DNA of 21,998 nt from Rhodobacter sp. Its GTDB lineage: Bacteria > Pseudomonadota > Alphaproteobacteria > Rhodobacterales > Rhodobacteraceae. This document shows, piece after piece, positions 1 to 7,796 of the stretch; the first letter of the stretch is position 1, and every line of letters begins with the position of its first letter. A model generated the notes under the pieces. It saw only the letters and a program-made list of their open reading frames with translations. It searched no databases and was not told the DNA's origin. The stretch spans positions 1 to 21,998 of the forward strand of contig PNND01000003.1 of NCBI GenBank assembly GCA_013824045.1. Direction: 5' to 3'. A program made the position numbers and the translations under genes.

Positions 1-822
1 GGCCATGCGTTCCTCGCGGATGCGCCGCCGTTCGGCGCGGTTCAGGATCACGCCTGCGATCACCACCCCGGTGCCGACAACGAGCACGGTCAGCGTGGCC
101 AGCGCGTTGATATCGGGGGTGACGCCCAGTTTGACTTTGGACCAGATCAGCAAGGGCAGGGTGGTGTTTCCGGGGCCGGTGGTGAAGGAGGTGATGACCA
201 CATCATCAAGCGAGATGGTGAAGGCCAGTAACCAGCCCGACAGGATGGCGGGAAAGATGGTGGGAAGGGTGATGTCCCACATCACCTGCCACGGGCGGGA
301 GCCGAGGTCCATCGCGGCCTCTTCGATGGCGCGGTCGGACTGGATCATCCGGGCCTGCACCACGGTGGTGACGAAGACCATGGAAAAGGTGATGTGGGCC
401 AAGGTGATGGTGGTGAACCCCCGCTGCCCCGGCCAGCCGATCCATTCAGCCATCAGCAGGAACAGCATCAGCGAGGAGATGCCGGTGATCACCTCGGGCA
501 TGACAAGGGGTGCGGTGACAAGGCCGGAAAACAGCAGGCGGCCGCGAAAGCGGGTGAAGCGGGCCAAAGCGATGCCTGCCATGGTGCCGAGGATGGTGGC
601 AATGCTGGCCGAGATGACCGCGATCTGAAGCGACAGCAGCAGCGCCGCGCCGACCTGACGGTTCGACAGGAGTGAGACATACCACTTCGTCGAAAACCCG
701 CCCCAGACGGTGGCAAGGCGGCTTTCGTTAAAGGAATAGACGATCATCGACAGGATTGGCACGTAAAGGAAAGCAAAGCCGAAGCAGAGCACGGTGAACA
801 GGAACCAAGGGCGCCGCTTCAT
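1..822 (-). CDS. potI: Polyamine-type ABC transporter permease, PotI/PotC family (3' end cut by window edge)
   Basis: Inner-membrane permease, the second of the pair that forms the channel of an amine ABC importer. The frame stays open for 274 codons to the left edge, so the stop lies outside; family members are about 260-290 residues, so nearly all is present. It begins MKRRPWFLFT and has about six hydrophobic segments. The cytoplasmic EAA loop (EEAAMDLGSRPW), which docks on the ATPase, is followed by a conserved ITLP. The ATG overlaps the TGA of the upstream permease by 4 bp (ATGA), implying translational coupling. It is the last visible gene of the minus-strand oxygenase/transporter operon. 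Family is clear; the exact substrate is inferred from the binding protein in the same operon. Confidence 0.9.
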   Translation of the reverse strand, partial: MKRRPWFLFTVLCFGFAFLYVPILSMIVYSFNESRLATVWGGFSTKWYVSLLSNRQVGAALLLSLQIAVISASIATILGTMAGIALARFTRFRGRLLFSGLVTAPLVMPEVITGISSLMLFLLMAEWIGWPGQRGFTTITLAHITFSMVFVTTVVQARMIQSDRAIEEAAMDLGSRPWQVMWDITLPTIFPAILSGWLLAFTISLDDVVITSFTTGPGNTTLPLLIWSKVKLGVTPDINALATLTVLVVGTGVVIAGVILNRAERRRIREERMA

Positions 823-1736
823 CTTTTGCCCTCGCCATCGGCCTTGGCCTGATAATGGCTGTAGAGCATCGTCGGGATGACCATGATCACCAGCAGCGCC
901 ACCGCCACGGATGAGGCCATCGGCCAGTCGCGGGCCGAGGAAAACTCGTCCGATATCACGCGGCCGATCATCGGGGATGCGGCGTCGCCCACCAAGGTGG
1001 GGATCACCAATTCACCCGCCGCGGGGATAAAGACCAAAAGCCCGCCCGCCACGATGCCGGGGATGGATTGCGGCAGGGTCACGTCGCGGAACACGCCAAA
1101 GGGCCGGGTGCCGAGGTCCATCGCCGCCTCGTCCAGCGCCGGGTCCAGCCGTTCGAGACTGGCATAGAGCGGCAGGATCATGAAGGGCAGGTAGGTGTAG
1201 ACCATCACCAGCACGACGGCGAAGTTCGAATGCATCAAAGGCATTGATGTCACGGCCCAGCCTTCGGGGGTAAGCCAGTTCCAGCCCTGCGTGAGCATCT
1301 GGTTGAACCAGCTGTTCTTGCCCATCATCCCCATCCAGGCATAGACGCGCAGCAGGAAGGACGTCCAGAAGGGCAAAATCACCAGCATCAGCAATATGTT
1401 GCGCCAGCTTTTTGAGACGCGGGTCAGCCCCAGCGCCATGGGAAAGCCGATCAGCAAGCACAGAACGGTGGCCAAGCCTGCATTGGACAGGGAGGTGAGG
1501 AAGGCGCGGATGTACAACTCATCTGTGAAGAGCCGCGCGTAACCATCGAAATTCACGAGCGGATTTTCCCCGCCATAGCCAAAGGGGGGCGCGGTGGGCG
1601 TGCGGGTGGCCACGCTCATGGCCAGCACGATGAGGAAGGGCAAAAGGAAGAACAACACAAGCCACAGGTACGGCACCCCGATGGTCAGATCAGACCAGCC
1701 CCTGCGGTTGAACCAAAGGGAAAGGTGGGCGCGCAT
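819..1736 (-). CDS. potH: Polyamine-type ABC transporter permease, PotH/PotB family
   Basis: First inner-membrane permease of the amine ABC importer, 305 residues. A longer reading frame extends upstream, but it runs into the ATPase gene. I chose the ATG at 1736, which gives MRAHLSLWFN and sits 4 bp after the ATPase stop, as expected in this packed operon. A first membrane helix lies near residues 20-42, followed by a periplasmic stretch and several more helices. The EAA loop (DEAAMDLGTRPFG) is near residues 202-214 and ends in the usual VTLP. It pairs with the downstream permease as a heterodimer. No truncation or unusual residues noticed. Confidence 0.92.
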   Translation of the reverse strand: MRAHLSLWFNRRGWSDLTIGVPYLWLVLFFLLPFLIVLAMSVATRTPTAPPFGYGGENPLVNFDGYARLFTDELYIRAFLTSLSNAGLATVLCLLIGFPMALGLTRVSKSWRNILLMLVILPFWTSFLLRVYAWMGMMGKNSWFNQMLTQGWNWLTPEGWAVTSMPLMHSNFAVVLVMVYTYLPFMILPLYASLERLDPALDEAAMDLGTRPFGVFRDVTLPQSIPGIVAGGLLVFIPAAGELVIPTLVGDAASPMIGRVISDEFSSARDWPMASSVAVALLVIMVIPTMLYSHYQAKADGEGKR

Positions 1737-1740
1737 CGGA

Positions 1741-2838
1741 TCAGCCCCGCAACAGGATGGCTGAGGCAGGATCGAAGCTGAGCCAGACGCGATCGTTCCA
1801 GTCGGGCCGTGCCTCTCCGGCGCGGCGGGCATTCACCGCGTGAACCGACATGAGCCCGCCACCAGGCAGGATGACGCGATAGAGGCTGTCTTTGCCGAAA
1901 TAGGCGAGATCCTTCACCTCGCCTGCGATCACATTGGGGCCTTCAGGCCGTTCGCTGTGCAACAGCACTTTTTCCGGGCGCAGGCCAAGGGTGAGGGTTT
2001 CGCCACGCTCAAGCCCCAGCAGGGTGCCTGCCTCGACCTCGGCCCCGAAAGCGGGGACGGAGAGGCGGGTGCGCGCGCCGTTGATGGCGGTGACCGTTGC
2101 ATCGAACTGCGTGATGGAGCCAAGGAAATTCGCCACGAAGCGCGTGGTGGGGTGTTCATAGACCTCGGCCGGGGGGCCGATCTGCTGCACCTCACCGCGA
2201 TCCATGACAGCGATGCGATCGGCCAGCGTCATCGCCTCTTCCTGATCATGGGTGACGACGATGAAGGTGACCCCGGTGCGTTCCTGAATCGACATCAGTT
2301 CAAACTGCGTCTGTTCGCGCAGTTTCTTGTCCAGCGCGGCAAGGGGTTCGTCGAGCAGAAGGAGTTTCGGCTGCCGGGCAAGCGCGCGGGCCAGCGCCAC
2401 ACGCTGGCGCTGGCCGCCCGAAATCTGATGCGGTTTGCGCTGCGCGTAAGGGGCCAGTTGCACAAGGTCCAGCATGGCGCGGATGCGGTCGGCGCGTTGG
2501 GCGGCGGTCATGGCTTCGTGCTTCAGCCCGTAGCCTATGTTCTTTTCCACCGTCATGTGGGGAAAGAGCGCATAGCTTTGAAACATCATATGGACGGGCC
2601 GTTCCCACGGGGGAACGCCCGTCATGTCTTGCCCATCGAGGAAGATGCGGCCCGCGGAGGGTTCCTCGAACCCCGCCAGCATGCGCAGAAGCGTGGTCTT
2701 GCCGCAGCCCGATCCGCCGAGAAGGGCGAAGATTTCGCCCTTGGTGATGGTGAGGGAGACATCGCGTACGGCTTGAAAGGTGCCGAACGTCTTTGACACG
2801 CCTTCGATCCTGAGAAACGGCGCGGCGTCGATGGTCAT
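1741..2838 (-). CDS. potG: Polyamine-type ABC transporter ATP-binding protein, PotG/PotA family
   Basis: Cytoplasmic ATPase that powers the importer, 365 residues, the usual length for the family. Walker A is GGSGCGKTT at about residues 41-49 and the Q-loop is at Q87. The signature SGGQRQR is near 140-146, Walker B LLLLDEP near 159-165, and the switch histidine is H197 in VVTHDQEEA. A C-terminal TOBE-type regulatory region follows (about residues 240-365, with LGLRPEKVLL). All catalytic residues are present. The start lies 2 bp after the binding-protein stop and the stop lies 4 bp before the permease, so it is co-transcribed with both. The order binding protein, ATPase, permease, permease matches E. 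coli potFGHI. Confidence 0.93.
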   Translation of the reverse strand: MTIDAAPFLRIEGVSKTFGTFQAVRDVSLTITKGEIFALLGGSGCGKTTLLRMLAGFEEPSAGRIFLDGQDMTGVPPWERPVHMMFQSYALFPHMTVEKNIGYGLKHEAMTAAQRADRIRAMLDLVQLAPYAQRKPHQISGGQRQRVALARALARQPKLLLLDEPLAALDKKLREQTQFELMSIQERTGVTFIVVTHDQEEAMTLADRIAVMDRGEVQQIGPPAEVYEHPTTRFVANFLGSITQFDATVTAINGARTRLSVPAFGAEVEAGTLLGLERGETLTLGLRPEKVLLHSERPEGPNVIAGEVKDLAYFGKDSLYRVILPGGGLMSVHAVNARRAGEARPDWNDRVWLSFDPASAILLRG

Positions 2839-2840
2839 GG

Positions 2841-3944
2841 TCAGCCGCCAGACTTGATCGTGGCCCAGATGCGCGTGATCTCGCGGTCTTGTTCTTCGGT
2901 TTGCGGGGTGGGGGTGAACATGCGCGCCAGTGTTGCCTCATCGGGGTAGATGGCCGGATCAGAGGCAATGGCCGGGTCGACCAGCGGGGTCGCCGCCTTG
3001 TTCGCATTGGCATAGCCCGTGAAATTCGTGCAGGCGGCGATCACCTCGGGGCGCAGCAGGTAATCGACGAAAGCATAGGCATTGTCGGTGTTGGGCGCGT
3101 CAGCGGGCAGGCAGAGCAGATCGAACCAAGCCGGGGCGCCTGTCTTGGGAACGAAGTAGGCGAGGTTCATCTCGATTCCGGCCTCGGCGGCGCGGGCCTT
3201 GGCCACGCCGTAATCGCCGGACCAGCTGTTGATGGCGCAAAGTTCACCATTCGGGATTGCGGTCAGGTAGTTTGCGTTGTCGAAGGTGGCGACGTAGTCG
3301 CGGATCGGGGCGAAGGCCTCGGCCATTTTCTGGTACTCTTCCGGGCCGGCGGTGTTGGGATCGATCCCGAGATATTTCATCACCATGAAGCCGATATCGG
3401 TGGGGCTGTCGAGCAGGGAGATGCCGCAATCCGCCAGCTTGGCCGCGTTTTCGGGTTTGAACAGGGTGTCGAGCGATTCAAGATCGGCGTCGGGAAGGCG
3501 TTCCTTGACCATGTCGAGGTTGTAGGTGACGCCAACAGAGCCCCACGTGTAAGGGACGCCGTGCCTGTTGCCCGGATCAAATCCTTCAACGATCTTAAGG
3601 ATTTGCGGATCGAGATTGCCGTAGTTTTTGAGGCGGCTGCGATCCAGTTCTTGATAGACGCCGGCCTGCACGAAGTTTGGCAGGTTCAGACCTGCCATCA
3701 CCACAACATCATAGCCTGTTGATCCGGCGAGCATTCTTGCCTGCATTTCTTCGGCGCTGGAATAGAGGTCATAGACCACGCCTATGCCGGTTTCCGCCTC
3801 GAAATCCGCCAAGGTGGTCTCACCGATGTAATCGGACCAGTTGTAGACATTCACCATTCCGGCCTGCGCCCAGGAGGGCCGCACGTAAGGAACCGCCAGC
3901 GCAGTGCCGAGGGTAAGAAGGGCATTTCGGCGGGTCAGTTTCAT
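2841..3944 (-). CDS. potF: Periplasmic polyamine-binding protein, PotF/PotD family
   Basis: Secreted solute-binding protein of the importer, 367 residues. The N-terminus has a twin-arginine-like signal (TRRNALLTLG) ending near SWAQA. From recall of E. coli PotF, the match runs the whole length (VNVYNWSDYI, MLAGSTGYDVVV, YANANKAATPL, IWATIKSGG). Residues that cage the amine in PotF appear kept: W36, S37, D38, Y39, W241, D244, D275 and Y311. One serine-containing pocket segment of PotF (PSASF) reads MAGLN here, so the ligand may be a variant diamine or methylated amine rather than putrescine. GGGAG sits 7 nt before the ATG. It follows the Rieske oxygenase gene by 60 bp with no obvious terminator. 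Confidence 0.9.
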   Translation of the reverse strand: MKLTRRNALLTLGTALAVPYVRPSWAQAGMVNVYNWSDYIGETTLADFEAETGIGVVYDLYSSAEEMQARMLAGSTGYDVVVMAGLNLPNFVQAGVYQELDRSRLKNYGNLDPQILKIVEGFDPGNRHGVPYTWGSVGVTYNLDMVKERLPDADLESLDTLFKPENAAKLADCGISLLDSPTDIGFMVMKYLGIDPNTAGPEEYQKMAEAFAPIRDYVATFDNANYLTAIPNGELCAINSWSGDYGVAKARAAEAGIEMNLAYFVPKTGAPAWFDLLCLPADAPNTDNAYAFVDYLLRPEVIAACTNFTGYANANKAATPLVDPAIASDPAIYPDEATLARMFTPTPQTEEQDREITRIWATIKSGG

Positions 3945-4004
3945 GGCAGTCTCCCTTGTGGCATGAGCCGGTCTTCCGGTCTGGTCGGGACAGGTTCTGT
4001 GCTG

Positions 4005-5213
4005 TCAGCCTGATGGGCCCATCATGGCCTGATTGAGCGCGGCGATGCGATCCTCGGGCGGGGGCTGATCCAGTGTCATCACCGGGATCAGGGCGCGCAG
4101 GTCATCGTGATGGCGGCGCAGGCCCCATTCGAGATCGGAAAGATGAAAGCTTTCGAAAGCCGACGAGCGCATGGATTCGTTGGACCAGATCGACAGTTGC
4201 TGATCCTCGGCCGATGTATCCCGGTCGATGCGCATCGCGAGGTAGCGCGCAAGGCGTTCCTGCCGGGACTCATCAGGGTTGCGATAGAGCCGCCCCGTCA
4301 GCCTTGTGCGGCCGGGTGAAATCGGGATTTCGTGATAGTATTGAACACCTTCCGGGGTGAAGGCGAAGACGATCTGCGGGAATAGACCGTAATATGTCCA
4401 GGCGCCGGCCAGATGCGGGGGCAGGTGGTCGCGTGACCGGGACAGCCGATTGTAATGGCGCACGGACCAGAGCCTGCCGGGGGTGTCACCATAGCGGCCG
4501 ATGGAAATGTTCAGGCCATGCGGCAGAAAGACATCGCGGTAGTCGCGACCGTAAAGATCCTGCAGGCCGGGATGGGCAAGCGGGACGTGGTAGCCTTCAT
4601 TGTCGACATCGCGAACGGATTTCCAGTTCACCGGCAGTTCGGTTGACCAGTAGGGGGTGGCGACAGGGAGCATCTCGGCCGTGCGATAGGCCGCGAAGTC
4701 GGCAGCATAGGGCGCAAGGTGGGTGGCGATATCGGGTTGGGGGCCGGGCTGGAAGCGGATGAACAGAAAGCCGTGAAAGTTCTGCAGTTCAATCGGTTTC
4801 AAGCCGAACTTCGCGCGATCCATGTCGCCGAAGCTGGTGGGTTGGGCGGCACCGCGCAGGGTGCCGTCAAGATTGTAGACCCAGCCGTGGAACGGGCAGA
4901 CGATGGCCCCGCGGCATTGACCGCGGTCACCGTCGACGACACGCGCGCCCCGGTGGCGGCAGAGGTTGTGAAAAGCGCGGATGACGCCATCGGCGCCACG
5001 CATCAGCACCGCGCGTTCACCGAGCAGATCGAAGGTGAGCCAGTCGCCCGGGGCGGGCAGGTCGCATTCATGCCCGGCTACCTGCCAGTGATTCAGGAAA
5101 ACATGTGTCTTTTCAAGATCAAACAGGGCGGGGGAATGATAGGTCCAACCGGGCAGGCCGCGCCGATCCCAGCTATTGGGAATGGGGAGGGAAGGCAGCG
5201 GGTGAGTTGTCAT
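4005..5213 (-). CDS. Rieske non-haem iron oxygenase, alpha subunit (amine/quaternary-ammonium-type)
   Basis: Terminal oxygenase component, 402 residues from the ATG at 5213, preceded by GGAG with 8 nt spacing. A longer start at 5279 would run through the operator palindrome, so I reject it. The Rieske [2Fe-2S] ligands are C85, H87, C106 and H109. The mononuclear iron site has H209 and H214 (H-x4-H) with an acidic third ligand probably at D337. The residue three before H209 is Glu (E206), where many ring hydroxylases have Asp. From recall, carnitine monooxygenase CntA also uses a bridging Glu and has near-identical ligand spacing. It heads the amine transporter operon and diverges from a BetI-like regulator. 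No reductase partner is visible in the window. The reaction is probably N-dealkylation or hydroxylation of the imported amine; the substrate is unknown. Confidence 0.88.
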   Translation of the reverse strand: MTTHPLPSLPIPNSWDRRGLPGWTYHSPALFDLEKTHVFLNHWQVAGHECDLPAPGDWLTFDLLGERAVLMRGADGVIRAFHNLCRHRGARVVDGDRGQCRGAIVCPFHGWVYNLDGTLRGAAQPTSFGDMDRAKFGLKPIELQNFHGFLFIRFQPGPQPDIATHLAPYAADFAAYRTAEMLPVATPYWSTELPVNWKSVRDVDNEGYHVPLAHPGLQDLYGRDYRDVFLPHGLNISIGRYGDTPGRLWSVRHYNRLSRSRDHLPPHLAGAWTYYGLFPQIVFAFTPEGVQYYHEIPISPGRTRLTGRLYRNPDESRQERLARYLAMRIDRDTSAEDQQLSIWSNESMRSSAFESFHLSDLEWGLRRHHDDLRALIPVMTLDQPPPEDRIAALNQAMMGPSG

Positions 5214-5264
5214 GCGGAGGGCTCCGGTCTGGAGAGGCGCGTGGGGAGGATGGTCGCAAGATTC

Positions 5265-5282
5265 TGATTGAACTGTCAATCA
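5265..5282. promoter_or_regulatory. Probable operator palindrome for the BetI-like regulator
   Basis: TGATTGA-ACTG-TCAATCA is a perfect inverted repeat with 7-bp arms and a 4-bp centre. It lies 52 bp before the oxygenase start and 86 bp before the TetR gene. From recall, BetI operators contain a TTGAACGTTCAA-like core; this site has TTGA-ACTG-TCAA. On the minus strand a TTGACA (5279 to 5274) falls inside it, so a bound repressor would cover a -35 element of the oxygenase operon. The matching -10 is not convincing. Confidence 0.65.
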
Positions 5283-5296
5283 AAATACGTGAAGGC

Positions 5297-5334
5297 TTGT
5301 GAAATCCCTTGTTTTGTTGATACATTAAGGTATC
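5297..5334 (+). promoter_or_regulatory. Possible promoter of the TetR gene with a small palindrome
   Basis: TTGTGA (5297-5302) and TACATT (5321-5326) are separated by 18 bp and could be -35 and -10 elements. The -10 falls inside the inverted repeat GATAC-ATTAAG-GTATC (5319-5334), which might be a second regulator site. Both calls are weak pattern matches. Confidence 0.3.
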
Positions 5335-5367
5335 CGCTGGGTCGGAAAACTGTGGTGAGGACAGGAC

Positions 5368-6024
5368 ATGGTCGCCGTTGTAGAGACATCGCCCACGCCG
5401 CGCCGTAAGTTGAGTCGCGCGGAGAGACGGCTGCAATTGATCGAGGCGACGATCTCGGTCATTGCAGAGAATGGCTTTGCGCGGACGACGCTGGGGGAAG
5501 TGGCCAAGCGGGCCGGGCTTTCGCATGGGTTGGCGAATTTTCATTTTGAATCAAAGGATAAGCTGCTGGCGGCGACGCTGGAGCATCTGTCGGATGAGTA
5601 TCGCGCCAACTGGCAGGCGGCGCTGGCGGTGGCGGGGCCGCATCCGGCAGACAGGATCGCCGCCTTGATCGAGGCCGATTTTACGCCTGCGATTTGCACT
5701 GCGGATCGGCTGGCGGCGTGGTGCGCGTTCTGGGGTGAGGCGCAGAGCCGGCCCATGTATCAGGATGTGTGTGGTCAGAATGATGAGGAATATCAGGGCG
5801 TTCTGGAAGGTTTTTGCCGCGATCTTCTGGCGGATGGTGGCTATGGGGGCGATGCGGTTCGGGTGGCGCGGGTGTTGCGGGTGACGACCGAGGGCGTCTG
5901 GCTGGATCTGATGACCCTGCAATCCCCCTACAGTCGTGACGAGGCGCGGGCCACGGTTTTGGCCGCTGCGGCGGCGTTCTTTCCGCGCCATTTCGGGCCG
6001 GACGGGCGGTTGGCCGGGACCTGA
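5368..6024 (+). CDS. TetR-family transcriptional regulator, BetI-like
   Basis: DNA-binding repressor, 218 residues. The start ATG has GAGGA about 6 nt upstream (gaggacaggac). The N-terminal TetR domain covers about residues 18-70, with the helix-turn-helix near 41-60 ([20 protein letters not shown]). The C-terminal half has [15 protein letters not shown] at about 116-130, which resembles the AWLAFW segment of BetI, and a later EGVWLDL like the DGLWL of BetI. BetI represses choline uptake and oxidation genes and responds to choline. Here the divergent target is a Rieske oxygenase with an amine importer, so I infer that it senses the amine substrate and represses both genes through the palindrome between them. 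Annotating it strictly as betI would be wrong without betAB nearby. Confidence 0.85.
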   Translation: MVAVVETSPTPRRKLSRAERRLQLIEATISVIAENGFARTTLGEVAKRAGLSHGLANFHFESKDKLLAATLEHLSDEYRANWQAALAVAGPHPADRIAALIEADFTPAICTADRLAAWCAFWGEAQSRPMYQDVCGQNDEEYQGVLEGFCRDLLADGGYGGDAVRVARVLRVTTEGVWLDLMTLQSPYSRDEARATVLAAAAAFFPRHFGPDGRLAGT

Positions 6025-6187
6025 AGCACCCGGTGCAGCAGCTGGTGCAGACGTGCAGTGCAGACAGGCGTACGCACGCAGCGCACGGCGGATGCGGAAT
6101 GCGTTAACCTGTTGTGAAGCATCCTGTCTGGCCTTTCGGCCTGCGGTCCGTCCTGCCATGAAGGCCATCGGGCAGAGGGGGCGGGTC
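6025..6187 (+). other. Leader region before cobQ, with clustered GTGCAG repeats
   Basis: This 163-bp gap has four GTGCAG copies within 31 bp (6033, 6045, 6053, 6058) and the palindrome GCACC-C-GGTGC (6026-6036) directly after the TetR stop. A short GGCC-TTTC-GGCC hairpin lies near 6132-6143. I could not find a B12-box-like core, so a cobalamin riboswitch is not supported. Confidence 0.4.
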
Positions 6188-7633
6188 ATGCGGGCGGTGA
6201 TGGTGCAGGGCACGGGGTCGGATGTCGGCAAATCGCTGATCGTGGCGGGGCTGTGCCGGGCGGCCCGGCGGCGGGGCCTGCGGGTCGCGCCATTCAAGCC
6301 GCAGAACATGTCGAACAATGCGGCTGTCACGGTTGACGGGGGCGAGATCGGGCGGGCGCAGGCCTTGCAGGCGCGGGCAGCGGGGATTGATCCGATCACC
6401 GACATGAACCCTGTGCTGCTGAAGCCCGAAAGCGAGACGGGGGCGCAGGTGATCCTGCACGGCCGGCGGCTGACCAGCGCGGAGGCGCGGGATTATGCGG
6501 GGCTGAAGCCGCGCCTGATGGCGGGGGTGATGGAAAGCTTTGCACGGCTGAAGGCGGGCCATGATCTGGTGATCGTGGAAGGCGCAGGCAGCCCGGCCGA
6601 GGTGAACCTGCGGGCGGGCGACATTGCCAATATGGGCTTTGCGGTGGCGGCGGATGTGCCTGTGGTTCTGGTGGGCGATATCGACCGGGGCGGGGTGGTC
6701 GCACAGATCGTGGGCACGCAGGCCGTGCTGGAGGCGGGCGATGTGGCGATGGTGGCGGGGTTCATCATCAACCGCTTTCGCGGCGATGTGCGGCTGTTCG
6801 ATGACGGCTATCGCTGGTTGGAGGCGCGGACGGGCTGGCGCGGCTTCGGGGTGGTGCCGTGGTTTTCGGATGCATGGCGGCTGCCTGCCGAGGATGCGGT
6901 GGGTCTGGTGGGCGGGCCGCACCGGGGTGGGGTGAAGGTGGTTGTGCTGGCCTATCCCCGGATTGCCAATTTCGATGACCTTGATCCGTTGAAGGCAGAG
7001 CCGGGGGTGGATCTGGTGATGTTGCGACCGGGGCAGCCGATCCCCGGCGATGCGGCGGCGGTGATCCTGCCGGGATCGAAGGCGACGGTGGCGGATTTGC
7101 TGTTTCTGCGCGCGGAAGGCTGGGACGTGGACCTGCGCGCGCATGTTCGGCGCGGCGGGCGGGTGCTGGGCCTGTGCGGGGGGTATCAGATGCTGGGGAT
7201 GGCGATTTCCGATCCGGAGGGGATCGAGGGAGGGCGGGGCGCGGTTGCGGGTCTTGGGCTGCTGGAGGTGGAGACGCGGTTGGGTGCTGAGAAGCGGCTG
7301 GCGCTGGTGGAGGGCATACATCTGGACAGCGGGGCGGCGCTGCGGGGGTATGAGATCCATCTGGGCGTGACCGAGGGGGCGGGTTGCCTGCGCCCCTTTG
7401 CCCAGATCGACGGGCGGTCCGAGGGGGCGGTCTCATCGGATGGGCGGATTGCGGGCACCTATCTGCACGGGCTGTTCGCCAAGGATGGCTTTCGGCGGGC
7501 GTGGTTGGCGGGGCTCGGTGTCACGGGCGGCGCAGTCGGCTATGAGGCGGGGGTGGAGGCCGTTCTGGACGGGTTGGCCGATCATCTGGAGGCGCATCTG
7601 GATGTGGACGCGATCCTGGGGCTGGCGCGATAG
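6188..7633 (+). CDS. cobQ: Cobyric acid synthase (adenosylcobyric acid synthase)
   Basis: Cytoplasmic glutamine-dependent amidotransferase of cobalamin synthesis. It amidates carboxylates b, d, e and g of adenosylcobyrinic a,c-diamide, using ATP and glutamine. It is 481 residues, the normal length. The N-terminal ATP-binding domain starts [13 protein letters not shown] (loop near residues 8-16), followed by [10 protein letters not shown]. The C-terminal class I amidotransferase-like domain has the nucleophile Cys330 ([11 protein letters not shown]) and His427 (GTYLHGLF). I chose the ATG at 6188, which has AGAGGGGG upstream and fits the usual family N-terminus. An in-frame ATG at 6158 and a longer frame into the TetR gene are unlikely. 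No other cob gene is in the window, so it sits apart from the rest of the pathway. Confidence 0.96.
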   Translation: MRAVMVQGTGSDVGKSLIVAGLCRAARRRGLRVAPFKPQNMSNNAAVTVDGGEIGRAQALQARAAGIDPITDMNPVLLKPESETGAQVILHGRRLTSAEARDYAGLKPRLMAGVMESFARLKAGHDLVIVEGAGSPAEVNLRAGDIANMGFAVAADVPVVLVGDIDRGGVVAQIVGTQAVLEAGDVAMVAGFIINRFRGDVRLFDDGYRWLEARTGWRGFGVVPWFSDAWRLPAEDAVGLVGGPHRGGVKVVVLAYPRIANFDDLDPLKAEPGVDLVMLRPGQPIPGDAAAVILPGSKATVADLLFLRAEGWDVDLRAHVRRGGRVLGLCGGYQMLGMAISDPEGIEGGRGAVAGLGLLEVETRLGAEKRLALVEGIHLDSGAALRGYEIHLGVTEGAGCLRPFAQIDGRSEGAVSSDGRIAGTYLHGLFAKDGFRRAWLAGLGVTGGAVGYEAGVEAVLDGLADHLEAHLDVDAILGLAR

Positions 7634-7642
7634 GGGCCGAAC

Positions 7643-7661
7643 TTGCCTGTGATGCAGGCAA
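7643..7661 (+). terminator. Hairpin after cobQ, possible weak terminator
   Basis: TTGCCTG-TGATG-CAGGCAA has perfect 7-bp arms, 10 bp after the cobQ stop. No T-run follows, so if it terminates it is not a classical intrinsic terminator; it may instead protect the mRNA 3' end. Confidence 0.4.
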
Positions 7662-7704
7662 AAGGGCAGAGTCTGCGCCTGATAAAGCGGCAGAAGAAAG
7701 GTTT

Positions 7705-7733
7705 TTGACCGAAGGGTAAATGCTGTTAACCCT
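7705..7733 (+). promoter_or_regulatory. Possible promoter/operator before the deaminase cluster
   Basis: TTGACC (7705-7710) could be a -35 element. It is followed by the imperfect inverted repeat AGGGTAA-ATGCTG-TTAACCCT (7713-7733, one unpaired base). A repressor site overlapping a promoter would fit, but there is no convincing -10 and no regulator gene next to it. Confidence 0.3.
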
Positions 7734-7796
7734 GAGGCAGGCGACAGAAGCCGCGCCCATTCTATGGTGCAAGGCGGCGAGCCAAACGGGGGTGAC

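Noticed and set aside
5214..5279. Longer N-terminus of the Rieske oxygenase from 5279
   Set aside because: It would read through the operator palindrome; the ATG at 5213 has a GGAG site and gives the normal family length.
6025..6187. Cobalamin riboswitch upstream of cobQ
   Set aside because: Expected from context, but I found no B12-box-like core and the region is too short and repeat-like.
6104..7360. 418-codon minus-strand frame opposite cobQ
   Set aside because: His/Pro/Arg-rich shadow of a well-identified gene.
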